This document shows, piece after piece, positions 1-4,524 of a stretch of DNA of 5,053 bases. A program made the translations under genes and the position numbers. Location of the stretch: assembly GCA_937127205.1 (NCBI GenBank), contig CAKZLS010000120.1, forward strand, positions 1-5,053. Reading direction: 5' to 3'. Source of the stretch: an uncultured Rhodospirillales bacterium. Lineage in GTDB: Bacteria > Pseudomonadota > Alphaproteobacteria > Rhodospirillales > Defluviicoccaceae. Under the pieces are notes generated by a model. It saw only the letters and a program-made list of their open reading frames with translations. It made no database searches and was not told where the DNA came from. Position 1 is the first letter of the stretch. Each line of letters begins with the position of its first letter.

Positions 1-45
1 CTCGAAACGATGTCCGTTGGAGCACATGAGTTCGAAAACGATCAT
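1..45 (-). CDS. DUF1178 family protein, N-terminal fragment (runs off the left edge)
   Basis: Reading the minus strand from an ATG at 45-43 gives 15 codons, MIVFELMCSNGHRFE, open to the window edge. DUF1178 proteins of proteobacteria typically begin with a short beta strand followed by Cys-x3-Gly-His-x-Phe-Glu, usually continuing Gly-Trp-Phe. Here Cys8, Gly11, His12, Phe14 and Glu15 fit that pattern. The family is small (about 140-160 residues), has no established function, and often carries further Cys-x2-Cys pairs suggesting metal binding; those lie outside the window. In many alphaproteobacteria the gene sits just downstream of a Nit-family hydrolase in the same direction. Here it has the same orientation as the hydrolase at 760-1578 but is separated from it by an opposing methyltransferase. 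No strong Shine-Dalgarno is seen (only GG about 7-8 bases before the ATG). The identification rests on 15 residues, so it is good but not certain. Confidence 0.72.
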   Translation of the reverse strand, partial: MIVFELMCSNGHRFE

Positions 46-134
46 CGACAAACCTAGCCTATCGCAAAGAACCACCAATTCACTAGAATGGTCTACAGCA
101 TAACCTGCACAGTTGCGAATAGTTCACCCCGTCG
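46..134. promoter_or_regulatory. Divergent intergenic region between DUF1178 and the methyltransferase
   Basis: These 89 bases separate two divergently oriented starts and should hold both promoters. The stretch is more AT-rich than the flanking genes. I see no convincing -35/-10 pair: the best plus-strand candidate is TTCACT at 79-84 and TAACCT at 101-106 with a 16-base spacer, which is a weak match. No clear operator, riboswitch or terminator is visible. An in-frame TAG at 120-122 precludes a longer start for the plus-strand gene. The promoter role is inferred from layout alone. Confidence 0.35.
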
Positions 135-749
135 ATGACATCGTCCGATCACGCTCCGCTGAATGCCAAGCATCTGACCATCACCGCCCCCTCGCCGTGG
201 GTTTGCCGGTTCGCCCCCTTGATCCGGCAAGGCGGGGACGTCCTTGATGTGGCGTGCGGTGGCGGGCGTCATGCGCGCTATCTGCTACACCGGGGTCATC
301 CGGTGACGATGCTGGACCGCGACGTCGAGCCGGTCAGGGATCTAGCCGTCGACTCGCGGGCCGAGATTATCGAAGCCGACCTGGAAATCGGCGATCCACT
401 GCCGCTTGAAGGGCGGCGGTTCGCCGCTATCGTCGTCGTCAATTACCTCTATCGTCCGCTCCTTCCCCAACTCATCGACCATCTCGATCAACAGGGAGTG
501 CTGATCTACGAAACCTTCGCGCGGGGCAACGAACGCTTCAATCGGCCGCGAAATCCGGATCATCTGTTGAAGAGCGGGGAGCTGCTCGAGATCGTGCGCG
601 AACGGCTCCAAGTGGTTGCCTACGAGCACGGTATCGTCGACGAGGGTGTCCTGCCGGGGGTTAAACAACGGATCTGTGCCGTCAAGACACCGCCCGCTCC
701 CGACCGAGACGACGGAGAGCCAGAGCCCGTACGGTTGTTCTCGCAATAG
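135..749 (+). CDS. Class I SAM-dependent methyltransferase, substrate unknown
   Basis: A 204-residue protein with a Rossmann-type methyltransferase fold. Motif I is VLDVACGGGRHA at residues 36-47, the glycine-rich SAM loop. An acidic residue follows the second strand (LDRD, 60-63), then IIEADLE (78-84) with Asp82 placed to contact the adenine, then IVVVNYLYRPLLPQL. A later YETFARGNERF segment with Arg-Pro-x-Asn-Pro-Asp is typical of a small proteobacterial group of TehB/UbiG-like methyltransferases whose substrate is not known. There is no signal peptide or membrane segment, so it should be cytoplasmic. The last 20 residues (185-204) are proline-rich and acidic and look like an extension beyond the fold, which seems to end near CAVK. 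The start is the first possible one after an in-frame stop at 120-122; no Shine-Dalgarno is visible. It is monocistronic, divergent from DUF1178 and convergent with the Nit hydrolase (10 bp between stops). The fold is secure; the role is not. Confidence 0.88.
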   Translation: MTSSDHAPLNAKHLTITAPSPWVCRFAPLIRQGGDVLDVACGGGRHARYLLHRGHPVTMLDRDVEPVRDLAVDSRAEIIEADLEIGDPLPLEGRRFAAIVVVNYLYRPLLPQLIDHLDQQGVLIYETFARGNERFNRPRNPDHLLKSGELLEIVRERLQVVAYEHGIVDEGVLPGVKQRICAVKTPPAPDRDDGEPEPVRLFSQ

Positions 750-751
750 GA

Positions 752-770
752 CGTTCGGATCAATCGAACG
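752..770. repeat. Short inverted repeat at the convergent gene junction
   Basis: CGTTCG (752-757) and CGAACG (765-770) are perfect 6-bp complements around a 7-base loop. The structure spans the gap between the two convergent stops and the last codons of the Nit hydrolase. It could be a weak two-way terminator for both transcripts, but no T-run follows on either strand, so factor-independent termination is doubtful. The inverted repeat is directly visible; its function is inferred. Confidence 0.35.
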
Positions 771-1578
771 GACGATCATGCGACAACGCCGGTATCTTGC
801 GGCGCGCGTCGGCCACCTTCGCCGGATCCACTTCAGCGAGGATGAACCCGACGTCGTTGGCGCCTTCCGCAAGAACGGTTCCCCAGGGATCGATGATAAG
901 GGAGTGGCCAAAAGTCAGCCGGCCTTCCGCGTGCTCACCGCATTGACCGGGAGCGAACACATAACATCCGGTCTCGATGGCGCGGGCGCGCTGCAGAACG
1001 TGCCAATGGGCTTGGCCGGTGGTGCGGGTAAACGCCGCCGGGATCGAGAGGAAATCGGCACCCTGGTGAGCCAGTGATCGATACAGGTGGGGAAAGCGGA
1101 GGTCGTAGCAGATACTCATCCCCAACCGTCCCCACGGCATGGCCGCAACGACCGAATGACCGCCCGGCTCGATGGTCGCGGATTCCCGGTAGCTTTCGCC
1201 ATTGTCCAAGTCGACATCGAACAGATGGATCTTGTCGTACCGGGCCACCACGTGCCCGCCGGGATCCATCAGCATGGACCGGTTTGCCACCTTGCCTCCC
1301 GGCAGCTTCACGCTTACCGAGCCCACCAGCAACCAGATCGCGAGTTCATTCGCGGCCCGCGAGAACGCCTCAACGGCGGGATGCCCCTCTTCCGGCAGCG
1401 CCTTCTCGCGCTGAAGGACGTCGTCGGGCTCGAGCATGGCGACGTTCTCGGGCAACTGGATGAACTGGGCGCCCGCCTTGCGGGCGTCGCGGATCAGCGT
1501 TTCGGCGGCATCGATGTTCGGTTGCAGGTCGCGCCCGGAATTGGTCTGGATGCACGCGGCGATGAAGGGGTCCGTCAT
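760..1578 (-). CDS. Carbon-nitrogen hydrolase, Nit1/Nit2-like amidase
   Basis: A complete 272-residue nitrilase-superfamily protein, the usual length for the Nit branch. The catalytic residues are all present: Glu44 in LPEN, Lys116 in YDKIHLFD, the nucleophile Cys157 in ICYDLRFP, and a second structural Glu132 in SYRES. The Lys-to-Glu and Glu-to-Cys spacings (16 and 25) match my recollection of human Nit2. Members hydrolyse amides of small carboxylates: Nit1/NitA removes deaminated glutathione, Nit2 acts on alpha-ketoglutaramate. CYDLRFP and the C-terminal IPALSHDR lean towards Nit1, so deaminated glutathione amidase is my preferred but unproven guess. It is cytoplasmic, with no signal peptide. 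Its ATG overlaps the TGA of the upstream glutaredoxin gene (ATGA, 1575-1578), so translation is probably coupled; the local Shine-Dalgarno is weak. It is the last gene of the comF-grxC-nit operon seen here, and its 3' end meets the opposing methyltransferase. Confidence 0.93.
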   Translation of the reverse strand: MTDPFIAACIQTNSGRDLQPNIDAAETLIRDARKAGAQFIQLPENVAMLEPDDVLQREKALPEEGHPAVEAFSRAANELAIWLLVGSVSVKLPGGKVANRSMLMDPGGHVVARYDKIHLFDVDLDNGESYRESATIEPGGHSVVAAMPWGRLGMSICYDLRFPHLYRSLAHQGADFLSIPAAFTRTTGQAHWHVLQRARAIETGCYVFAPGQCGEHAEGRLTFGHSLIIDPWGTVLAEGANDVGFILAEVDPAKVADARRKIPALSHDRPFD

Positions 1579-1844
1579 GACCCGTCCGTGGCACCGAGCA
1601 GCGCGTCAAGCTTGCCGTCTCGCTCGAGTTCGTGGAGGTCGTCGGACCCGCCAATATGATTCCCGTCCACAAAAATCTGCGGAACCGAATTGACCCCCCC
1701 GGCGCGTTCGCGCATCTCACGGCGTTTTCCCGGCGACATCATCACGTCGATCTCGACATGAGGGACGTTTTTCTTCTTTAGAAGAGATTTGGCGCGGTGG
1801 CAGTAGGGACAAAACGGCGTTGTGTAGATCTCAACCTCTGCCAC
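1575..1844 (-). CDS. grxC: Glutaredoxin 3 (GrxC-type), dithiol class
   Basis: An 89-residue single-domain glutaredoxin, typical length for GrxC. The active-site motif is CPYC at residues 12-15 after YTTPF. The glutathione-binding elements follow in order: the cis-proline loop NSVPQIFV (Pro55) and IGGSDDL (64-70), where Gly-Gly-Ser-Asp-Asp contacts the glutathione carboxylates. It reduces protein disulfides and glutathione mixed disulfides in the cytoplasm, using glutathione. The start codon is GTG (1844-1842), supported by a GGAG Shine-Dalgarno 8 bases upstream and by the normal N-terminus. It lies 23 bp after comF and overlaps the next gene, the Nit-type hydrolase, by 4 bp. A glutaredoxin beside a possible deaminated-glutathione amidase suggests a shared link to glutathione. 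All catalytic features are intact. Confidence 0.95.
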   Translation of the reverse strand: MAEVEIYTTPFCPYCHRAKSLLKKKNVPHVEIDVMMSPGKRREMRERAGGVNSVPQIFVDGNHIGGSDDLHELERDGKLDALLGATDGS

Positions 1845-1852
1845 GTTCGAAA

Positions 1853-1856
1853 CTCC
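1853..1856 (-). promoter_or_regulatory. Ribosome binding site of grxC (supports the GTG start)
   Basis: On the minus strand GGAG lies 8 bases before the GTG at 1844, an ideal distance. There is no ATG near the expected N-terminus (the next methionine is residue 35, past the active site), so this site fixes GTG as the start. Confidence 0.75.
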
Positions 1857-1867
1857 AATATTTGAAT

Positions 1868-2650
1868 CTAATTAACGCTGTGCACCGTGCGGGCCACGGT
1901 AAGCACATCCACCGCTCCGGCGCCCGCTTTCAGCAGCGTGCGCGAACAGCTTCGAAGCGTGGAACCCGTCGTGTGGACGTCGTCGATCAAAACCACCCGG
2001 CAATTGCCCAGCTCGCGCCGGCGCCGGGGATGCATAGCAATGACATTGCGCATCGTCGTGAGACGTTGCGAAGCGCCGAGATTTCCAAGCGGCGGGGTTC
2101 TGCGGGAACGGACCAGCAGATCGGGGGCCACCTCCACGCCGGAAAGTTTGCCGAGTGCGTGAGCGATCAGCGCCGCCTGATTGTAACGCCGCTTGAACAG
2201 CCGTGTCCAATGAAGCGGCACCGGCACCAGTACATCGGCGTCCGCGAGCACCTCGTTGCCGGCGCGGGCCAACCAGCGCGCGAACGCCCGCACGGTATCT
2301 GTGCGATCGCCGTACTTGAGCCCGAGAATCAGACCGCGGCTGCCATCGTCATAAACGACCGCCGACCGGCCGCGCTCATATTCCGGACGATCACGGACGC
2401 ACGAGGGACACAAGGCGTTCGCACCCACGTCGAAATCGAAGGGGACACCGCAAGCGTCGCAGTACGGATGGTCAATGAAGCGTATCGTGGACCAGCACGA
2501 AGCGCAGAGGGCGCCCGGCGTATCGACAATAGAGTCACAGCCCAGACATTGAGCCGGTATCACCACATCCAGCATCCAGCCCGCGACACGGCGAACGCCC
2601 GCCATAGGCGCGGAGAGATAGGGAAGGGATGAACGCAGTTGATCCGACAT
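1868..2650 (-). CDS. comF: ComF family protein (double zinc ribbon plus phosphoribosyltransferase fold)
   Basis: A 260-residue protein of typical ComF length. The N-terminal part carries four Cys-x2-Cys pairs (Cys35/38, 49/52, 64/67, 81/84), the double zinc-ribbon of the family. A type I phosphoribosyltransferase domain follows: VPVPLHWTRLFKRRYNQA (142-159), the QRLTTMRNV segment (195-203), and the PRPP-binding loop VVLIDDVHTTGST (219-231). ComF is needed for DNA uptake in naturally competent bacteria and is also widespread in non-competent ones, where its role is unclear. It is cytoplasmic. The frame stays open upstream to 3208, but that stretch lies antisense to the methyltransferase gene. 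The ATG at 2650 is preferred because the protein then starts as relatives do and AAGGG sits 8-9 bases upstream. It is the first gene of the comF-grxC-nit operon. No defect is seen. Confidence 0.93.
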   Translation of the reverse strand: MSDQLRSSLPYLSAPMAGVRRVAGWMLDVVIPAQCLGCDSIVDTPGALCASCWSTIRFIDHPYCDACGVPFDFDVGANALCPSCVRDRPEYERGRSAVVYDDGSRGLILGLKYGDRTDTVRAFARWLARAGNEVLADADVLVPVPLHWTRLFKRRYNQAALIAHALGKLSGVEVAPDLLVRSRRTPPLGNLGASQRLTTMRNVIAMHPRRRRELGNCRVVLIDDVHTTGSTLRSCSRTLLKAGAGAVDVLTVARTVHSVN

Positions 2651-2658
2651 TGGGGCGA

Positions 2659-2663
2659 CCCTT
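2659..2663 (-). promoter_or_regulatory. Ribosome binding site of comF (decides the start)
   Basis: The minus strand reads AAGGG here, ending 8 bases before the ATG at 2650. It selects that ATG over the much longer open frame extending upstream to 3208. Confidence 0.6.
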
Positions 2664-2704
2664 GGATGCGACCCCCTATTGATGCCATATAGTGACCGGA
2701 TGTT

Positions 2705-2740
2705 CCACCCAGAACCCGTTATCCACCGAGAACCTGTTAT
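2705..2740. repeat. 18-bp tandem direct repeat, two copies
   Basis: Two adjacent copies, 2705-2722 and 2723-2740, agree at 16 of 18 positions: CCACC(C/G)AGAACC(C/T)GTTAT. They end 6 bases before the methyltransferase ATG and lie within the divergent promoter region. They could be paired regulator-binding sites or a neutral slippage duplication. The junction creates TTATCCACC (2719-2727), one mismatch from a DnaA box, probably by chance. The repeat is certain; its role is unknown. Confidence 0.8.
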
Positions 2741-2746
2741 AACGAT

Positions 2747-3622
2747 ATGACCGATTCTATGATGGTTTTCGACCGCCGCGCGGTGCGCGCGCACCGCGAC
2801 CGCGCAGCGGCGACCATCGCCCGTTACGACTTTCTGCTTCAGGAGGTCGCCGGCCGGCTGATCGAGCGGCTCGAGGATGTGAAAAGGGATTTTTCCGTCG
2901 CCCTCGATCTTGGATGCCACACAGGCGGGCTCCGCCCTGCACTGCGCGCTACCGGGAAAGTGGGATCTCTCGTCAGCTGCGATTTCTCGCCGGCAATGGT
3001 GAGCCGAGCCGCCGGTCCCCGTGTGGCGGCGGACGAGGAGGCCTTGCCCTTCAAGGGCGGCAGCTTCGATTTGGTCATCAGTCTTCTCAGCCTCCATTGG
3101 GTCAACGACCTGCCCGGAACCCTGCTGCAGATCCGTTCCGCGCTCAAGCCGGACGGGTTGTTCCTGGGCGCCATGCTGGGCGGGCAAACCCTTAAAGAAC
3201 TTCGCCATGCCTTGGCGGAGGCGGAAATTGCCGGGGAAGGCGGTTTGAGCCCAAGGGTTTCACCGTTCGCCGATGTCCGTGATGCGGGGGATCTGCTGCA
3301 AAGGGCCGGATTTGCCCTGCCCGTAATCGACGCCGAAATCCTGACGGTGGTTTACCCCGACCCGCTCAAGCTGATGTCCGACCTCCGCGGAATGGGAGAA
3401 ACCAACGCGACCATCGAGCGGCGGAAGTCTTTCACCCGCCGCGCGACTCTGCTCGACGGGCTCGCGCGCTACCGGAATGCCTTCGGAAACGAGGATGGCA
3501 CCGTGCCGGCGACGTTCCAGGTGGTTTATCTTAGCGGCTGGTCGCCCCACGAGTCGCAGCCAAAGCCCTTGCGGCGAGGCTCGGCGCGGAACCGTCTGGC
3601 CGACGCTCTTGGGAATTCCTAG
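2747..3622 (+). CDS. BioC/NDUFAF5-like SAM-dependent methyltransferase-fold protein
   Basis: A complete 291-residue protein. It opens with the FDRRAVRAHRDRAAA segment (8-22) typical of the alphaproteobacterial and mitochondrial NDUFAF5 group. The SAM-binding fold follows: motif I ALDLGCHTGGL (52-62), acidic Asp79 after the second strand, ADEEALPF (95-102), FDLVISLLSLHWVNDLPG (107-124) and LKPDGLFLGAMLGG (133-146). The C-terminal part has DLRGMGETNA (212-221) and YLSGWSPHESQPKPLRRGSA (261-280), hallmarks of this group. Mitochondrial NDUFAF5 hydroxylates an arginine of complex I subunit NDUFS7; BioC methylates malonyl-ACP for biotin synthesis. Which, if either, applies here is not known, and no bio genes are nearby. 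The protein should be cytoplasmic. The start is ATG 2747, but Met5 or Met6 (2759, 2762) are possible: no Shine-Dalgarno precedes any of them. It is divergent from comF, and 122 bp separate it from sfsA. Confidence 0.88.
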   Translation: MTDSMMVFDRRAVRAHRDRAAATIARYDFLLQEVAGRLIERLEDVKRDFSVALDLGCHTGGLRPALRATGKVGSLVSCDFSPAMVSRAAGPRVAADEEALPFKGGSFDLVISLLSLHWVNDLPGTLLQIRSALKPDGLFLGAMLGGQTLKELRHALAEAEIAGEGGLSPRVSPFADVRDAGDLLQRAGFALPVIDAEILTVVYPDPLKLMSDLRGMGETNATIERRKSFTRRATLLDGLARYRNAFGNEDGTVPATFQVVYLSGWSPHESQPKPLRRGSARNRLADALGNS

Positions 3623-3744
3623 ATTCCTCAAATTTGGGCAATGATAAAGAATGCGCCATAGGTCCGTTTATGGCGGACAGCGTTGGCGGCCCGCTCCGGA
3701 GGCAAGTATTGATTTCATCGTCCAAGTTATATTACTGAGATCTC
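3623..3744. promoter_or_regulatory. Intergenic region upstream of sfsA
   Basis: These 122 bases probably hold the end of the methyltransferase transcript and the sfsA promoter. An AT-rich stretch near 3706-3735 includes TTGATT (3709-3714) and TATATT (3728-3733), but the spacer is only 13 bases (15 if TATTAC at 3730-3735 is used), so the promoter is doubtful. These -10-like boxes sit only 9-11 bases before the sfsA ATG. A 7-bp inverted repeat lies at 3654-3675. No T-rich terminator tail is seen. Confidence 0.3.
3654..3675. repeat. 7-bp inverted repeat after the BioC-like gene
   Basis: CGCCATA (3654-3660) and TATGGCG (3669-3675) are perfect complements around an 8-base loop. The plus-strand transcript has no U-run after the stem; the minus-strand reading is followed by a moderately T-rich stretch but no gene needs termination there. 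It could be a poor terminator for the methyltransferase gene or an operator for sfsA. The repeat is directly visible; its function is unknown. Confidence 0.4.
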
Positions 3745-4455
3745 ATGCAGTTTTCCGATCCTCTGATTCATGGCACGCTGGTCCGACGCTACAAGCGGTT
3801 CATGGCGGATGTCATCCTCGACAGCGGCGAAACGGTTATTGCCCATTGTCCGAATTCGGGTTCGATGCTGAGCGTCGATACCCCCGGTTCCGAGGTTTGG
3901 CTGTCGCCAGCGAGCAACCCGGAACGAAAGCTCCGCTACACCTGGGAAATCATCCGCATCGGCGACACTCTGGTGGGCATCAACACCCACCGTCCCAACG
4001 CCTTGGTGGCCGAGGCTGTCGCCGACGGGGTCATTCCCGAGTTGGCCGGCTACGAGATCACACAGCGCGAAGTGAAGTATGGCAAGAATTCGCGCATCGA
4101 TCTCCTGCTGGAGGGACCTGAAAGGCCCCGGTGTCTCGTCGAGGTGAAAAACGTGACCCTGAAACGAGCGGACCGGCCGGACGACGCCGTTGAGTTCCCC
4201 GATGCCGTGACCCAAAGGGGCGCGAAACATCTCGTGGAGCTCTCCGAGGCGGCGCGCCAAGGAGATCGATCGGTGATGCTGTTTCTGGTGCAGCGGGGAG
4301 ACGGCGACGTGTTCACCATCGCGACCGACATCGATCCGAATTACGCGGCGGCGCTTGGGCAGGCGGTCGCCGCCAGTGTAGAAGTGCTCTGTTACCGGTG
4401 CCATATTTCAGCGGATGCGATCAAAGTTACGGAACCGGTGACTATATCATTGTAG
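3745..4455 (+). CDS. sfsA: SfsA, DNA/RNA nuclease-fold protein (sugar fermentation stimulation protein A)
   Basis: A complete 236-residue protein, normal length for SfsA. The N-terminal part has the family signature FMADV (19-23), then HCPNSGSM (34-41), and THRPNALVAEAV (81-92). The C-terminal half carries the PD-(D/E)xK-like site: Asp119 in YGKNSRIDLLL and Glu133/Lys135 in CLVEVKNVTL, followed by FPDAVTQRGAKHL (151-163). In E. coli SfsA was found as a factor that stimulates maltose metabolism and binds DNA; databases now describe the family as a nuclease, though its cellular role is poorly defined. It is cytoplasmic. The ATG at 3745 fits family N-termini; only a weak GAGA lies 4 bases upstream. 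The stop (TAG 4453-4455) falls inside an 18-bp tandem repeat that supplies a second in-frame TAG at 4471-4473. map follows 69 bp downstream in the same direction, and the two may share a transcript. Confidence 0.95.
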   Translation: MQFSDPLIHGTLVRRYKRFMADVILDSGETVIAHCPNSGSMLSVDTPGSEVWLSPASNPERKLRYTWEIIRIGDTLVGINTHRPNALVAEAVADGVIPELAGYEITQREVKYGKNSRIDLLLEGPERPRCLVEVKNVTLKRADRPDDAVEFPDAVTQRGAKHLVELSEAARQGDRSVMLFLVQRGDGDVFTIATDIDPNYAAALGQAVAASVEVLCYRCHISADAIKVTEPVTISL

Positions 4456-4487
4456 ATTGACCCATCGTGGTAGACTGGCCCATCGTG
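4452..4487. repeat. 18-bp tandem direct repeat across the sfsA stop codon
   Basis: Two adjacent copies, 4452-4469 and 4470-4487, agree at 16 of 18 positions: GTAGA(T/C)TG(A/G)CCCATCGTG. The first copy contains the sfsA stop TAG. Because 18 is a multiple of three, the second copy places another TAG in the same frame. The unit is not related in sequence to the other 18-bp tandem repeat at 2705-2740. It looks like a local duplication; any regulatory role is unknown. Confidence 0.8.
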
Positions 4488-4499
4488 GCACGACGTGCC
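4487..4499. repeat. 13-bp palindrome between sfsA and map
   Basis: GGCACG-A-CGTGCC is a perfect palindrome around a single central base. As RNA it gives a 5-bp stem with a 3-base loop. It lies 25 bases before the map ATG, directly after the second 18-bp repeat. It could be an operator or a small hairpin in the leader; no U-run follows, so it is not a standard terminator. Confidence 0.45.
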
Positions 4500-4524
4500 G
4501 CCCCAACAGTGACTGAATTCGACC

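Larger units (their letters stand above)
2651..2746. promoter_or_regulatory. Divergent promoter region between comF and the BioC-like methyltransferase
   Basis: These 96 bases separate two divergent starts and are expected to carry both promoters. For comF, the minus strand has TATATG at 2686-2691, well placed for a start of transcription about 25-30 bases before the ATG, but its -35 partner (TTCTGG, 2709-2714) is poor. For the plus-strand gene, TATAAC at 2738-2743 resembles a -10 box, yet it lies only 3 bases before the ATG at 2747, so it would fit a start at a later methionine better. GCGACCC occurs twice (2655-2661 and 2668-2674). GTTATAAC (2736-2743) is a perfect 8-bp palindrome. The assignments are tentative. 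Confidence 0.35.

Noticed and set aside
342..911. A 189-codon minus-strand open frame across the convergent junction
   Set aside because: It overlaps both the methyltransferase and the Nit hydrolase in the wrong frames and has no domain signature.
1087..1659. A 190-codon plus-strand open frame opposite nit and grxC
   Set aside because: It is a shadow of two genes with complete catalytic motifs on the minus strand.
1820..2632. A 270-codon plus-strand open frame
   Set aside because: It is antisense to comF, whose zinc-ribbon and PRPP-loop motifs are clear. The plus-strand translation shows no recognisable domain and is rich in Arg and His as expected for a shadow frame in GC-rich DNA.
2651..2746. 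A possible replication origin, given the DnaA-box-like 9-mer and direct repeats
   Set aside because: There is only one imperfect box, no cluster, no AT-rich unwinding stretch and no dnaA, parAB or hemE neighbour.
2651..3208. Upstream extension of the comF frame adding about 186 residues
   Set aside because: It lies antisense to the BioC-like methyltransferase, has no recognisable domain, and the comF start at 2650 has its own ribosome site and a family-like N-terminus.
3727..4404. A 225-codon minus-strand open frame
   Set aside because: It is the mirror of sfsA, whose family motifs and active-site residues are intact; the reverse translation resembles nothing known to me.
2705..4487. A CRISPR array or integrative attachment site based on the short repeats
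   Set aside because: The repeats are two-copy, directly abutting with no spacers, unrelated to each other, and there are no cas, integrase or tRNA genes.
4456..4524. A separate map promoter using TTGACC at 4457-4462 as the -35 box
   Set aside because: No -10-like hexamer lies at 16-18 bases; TAGACT at 4471 is only 8 bases away.
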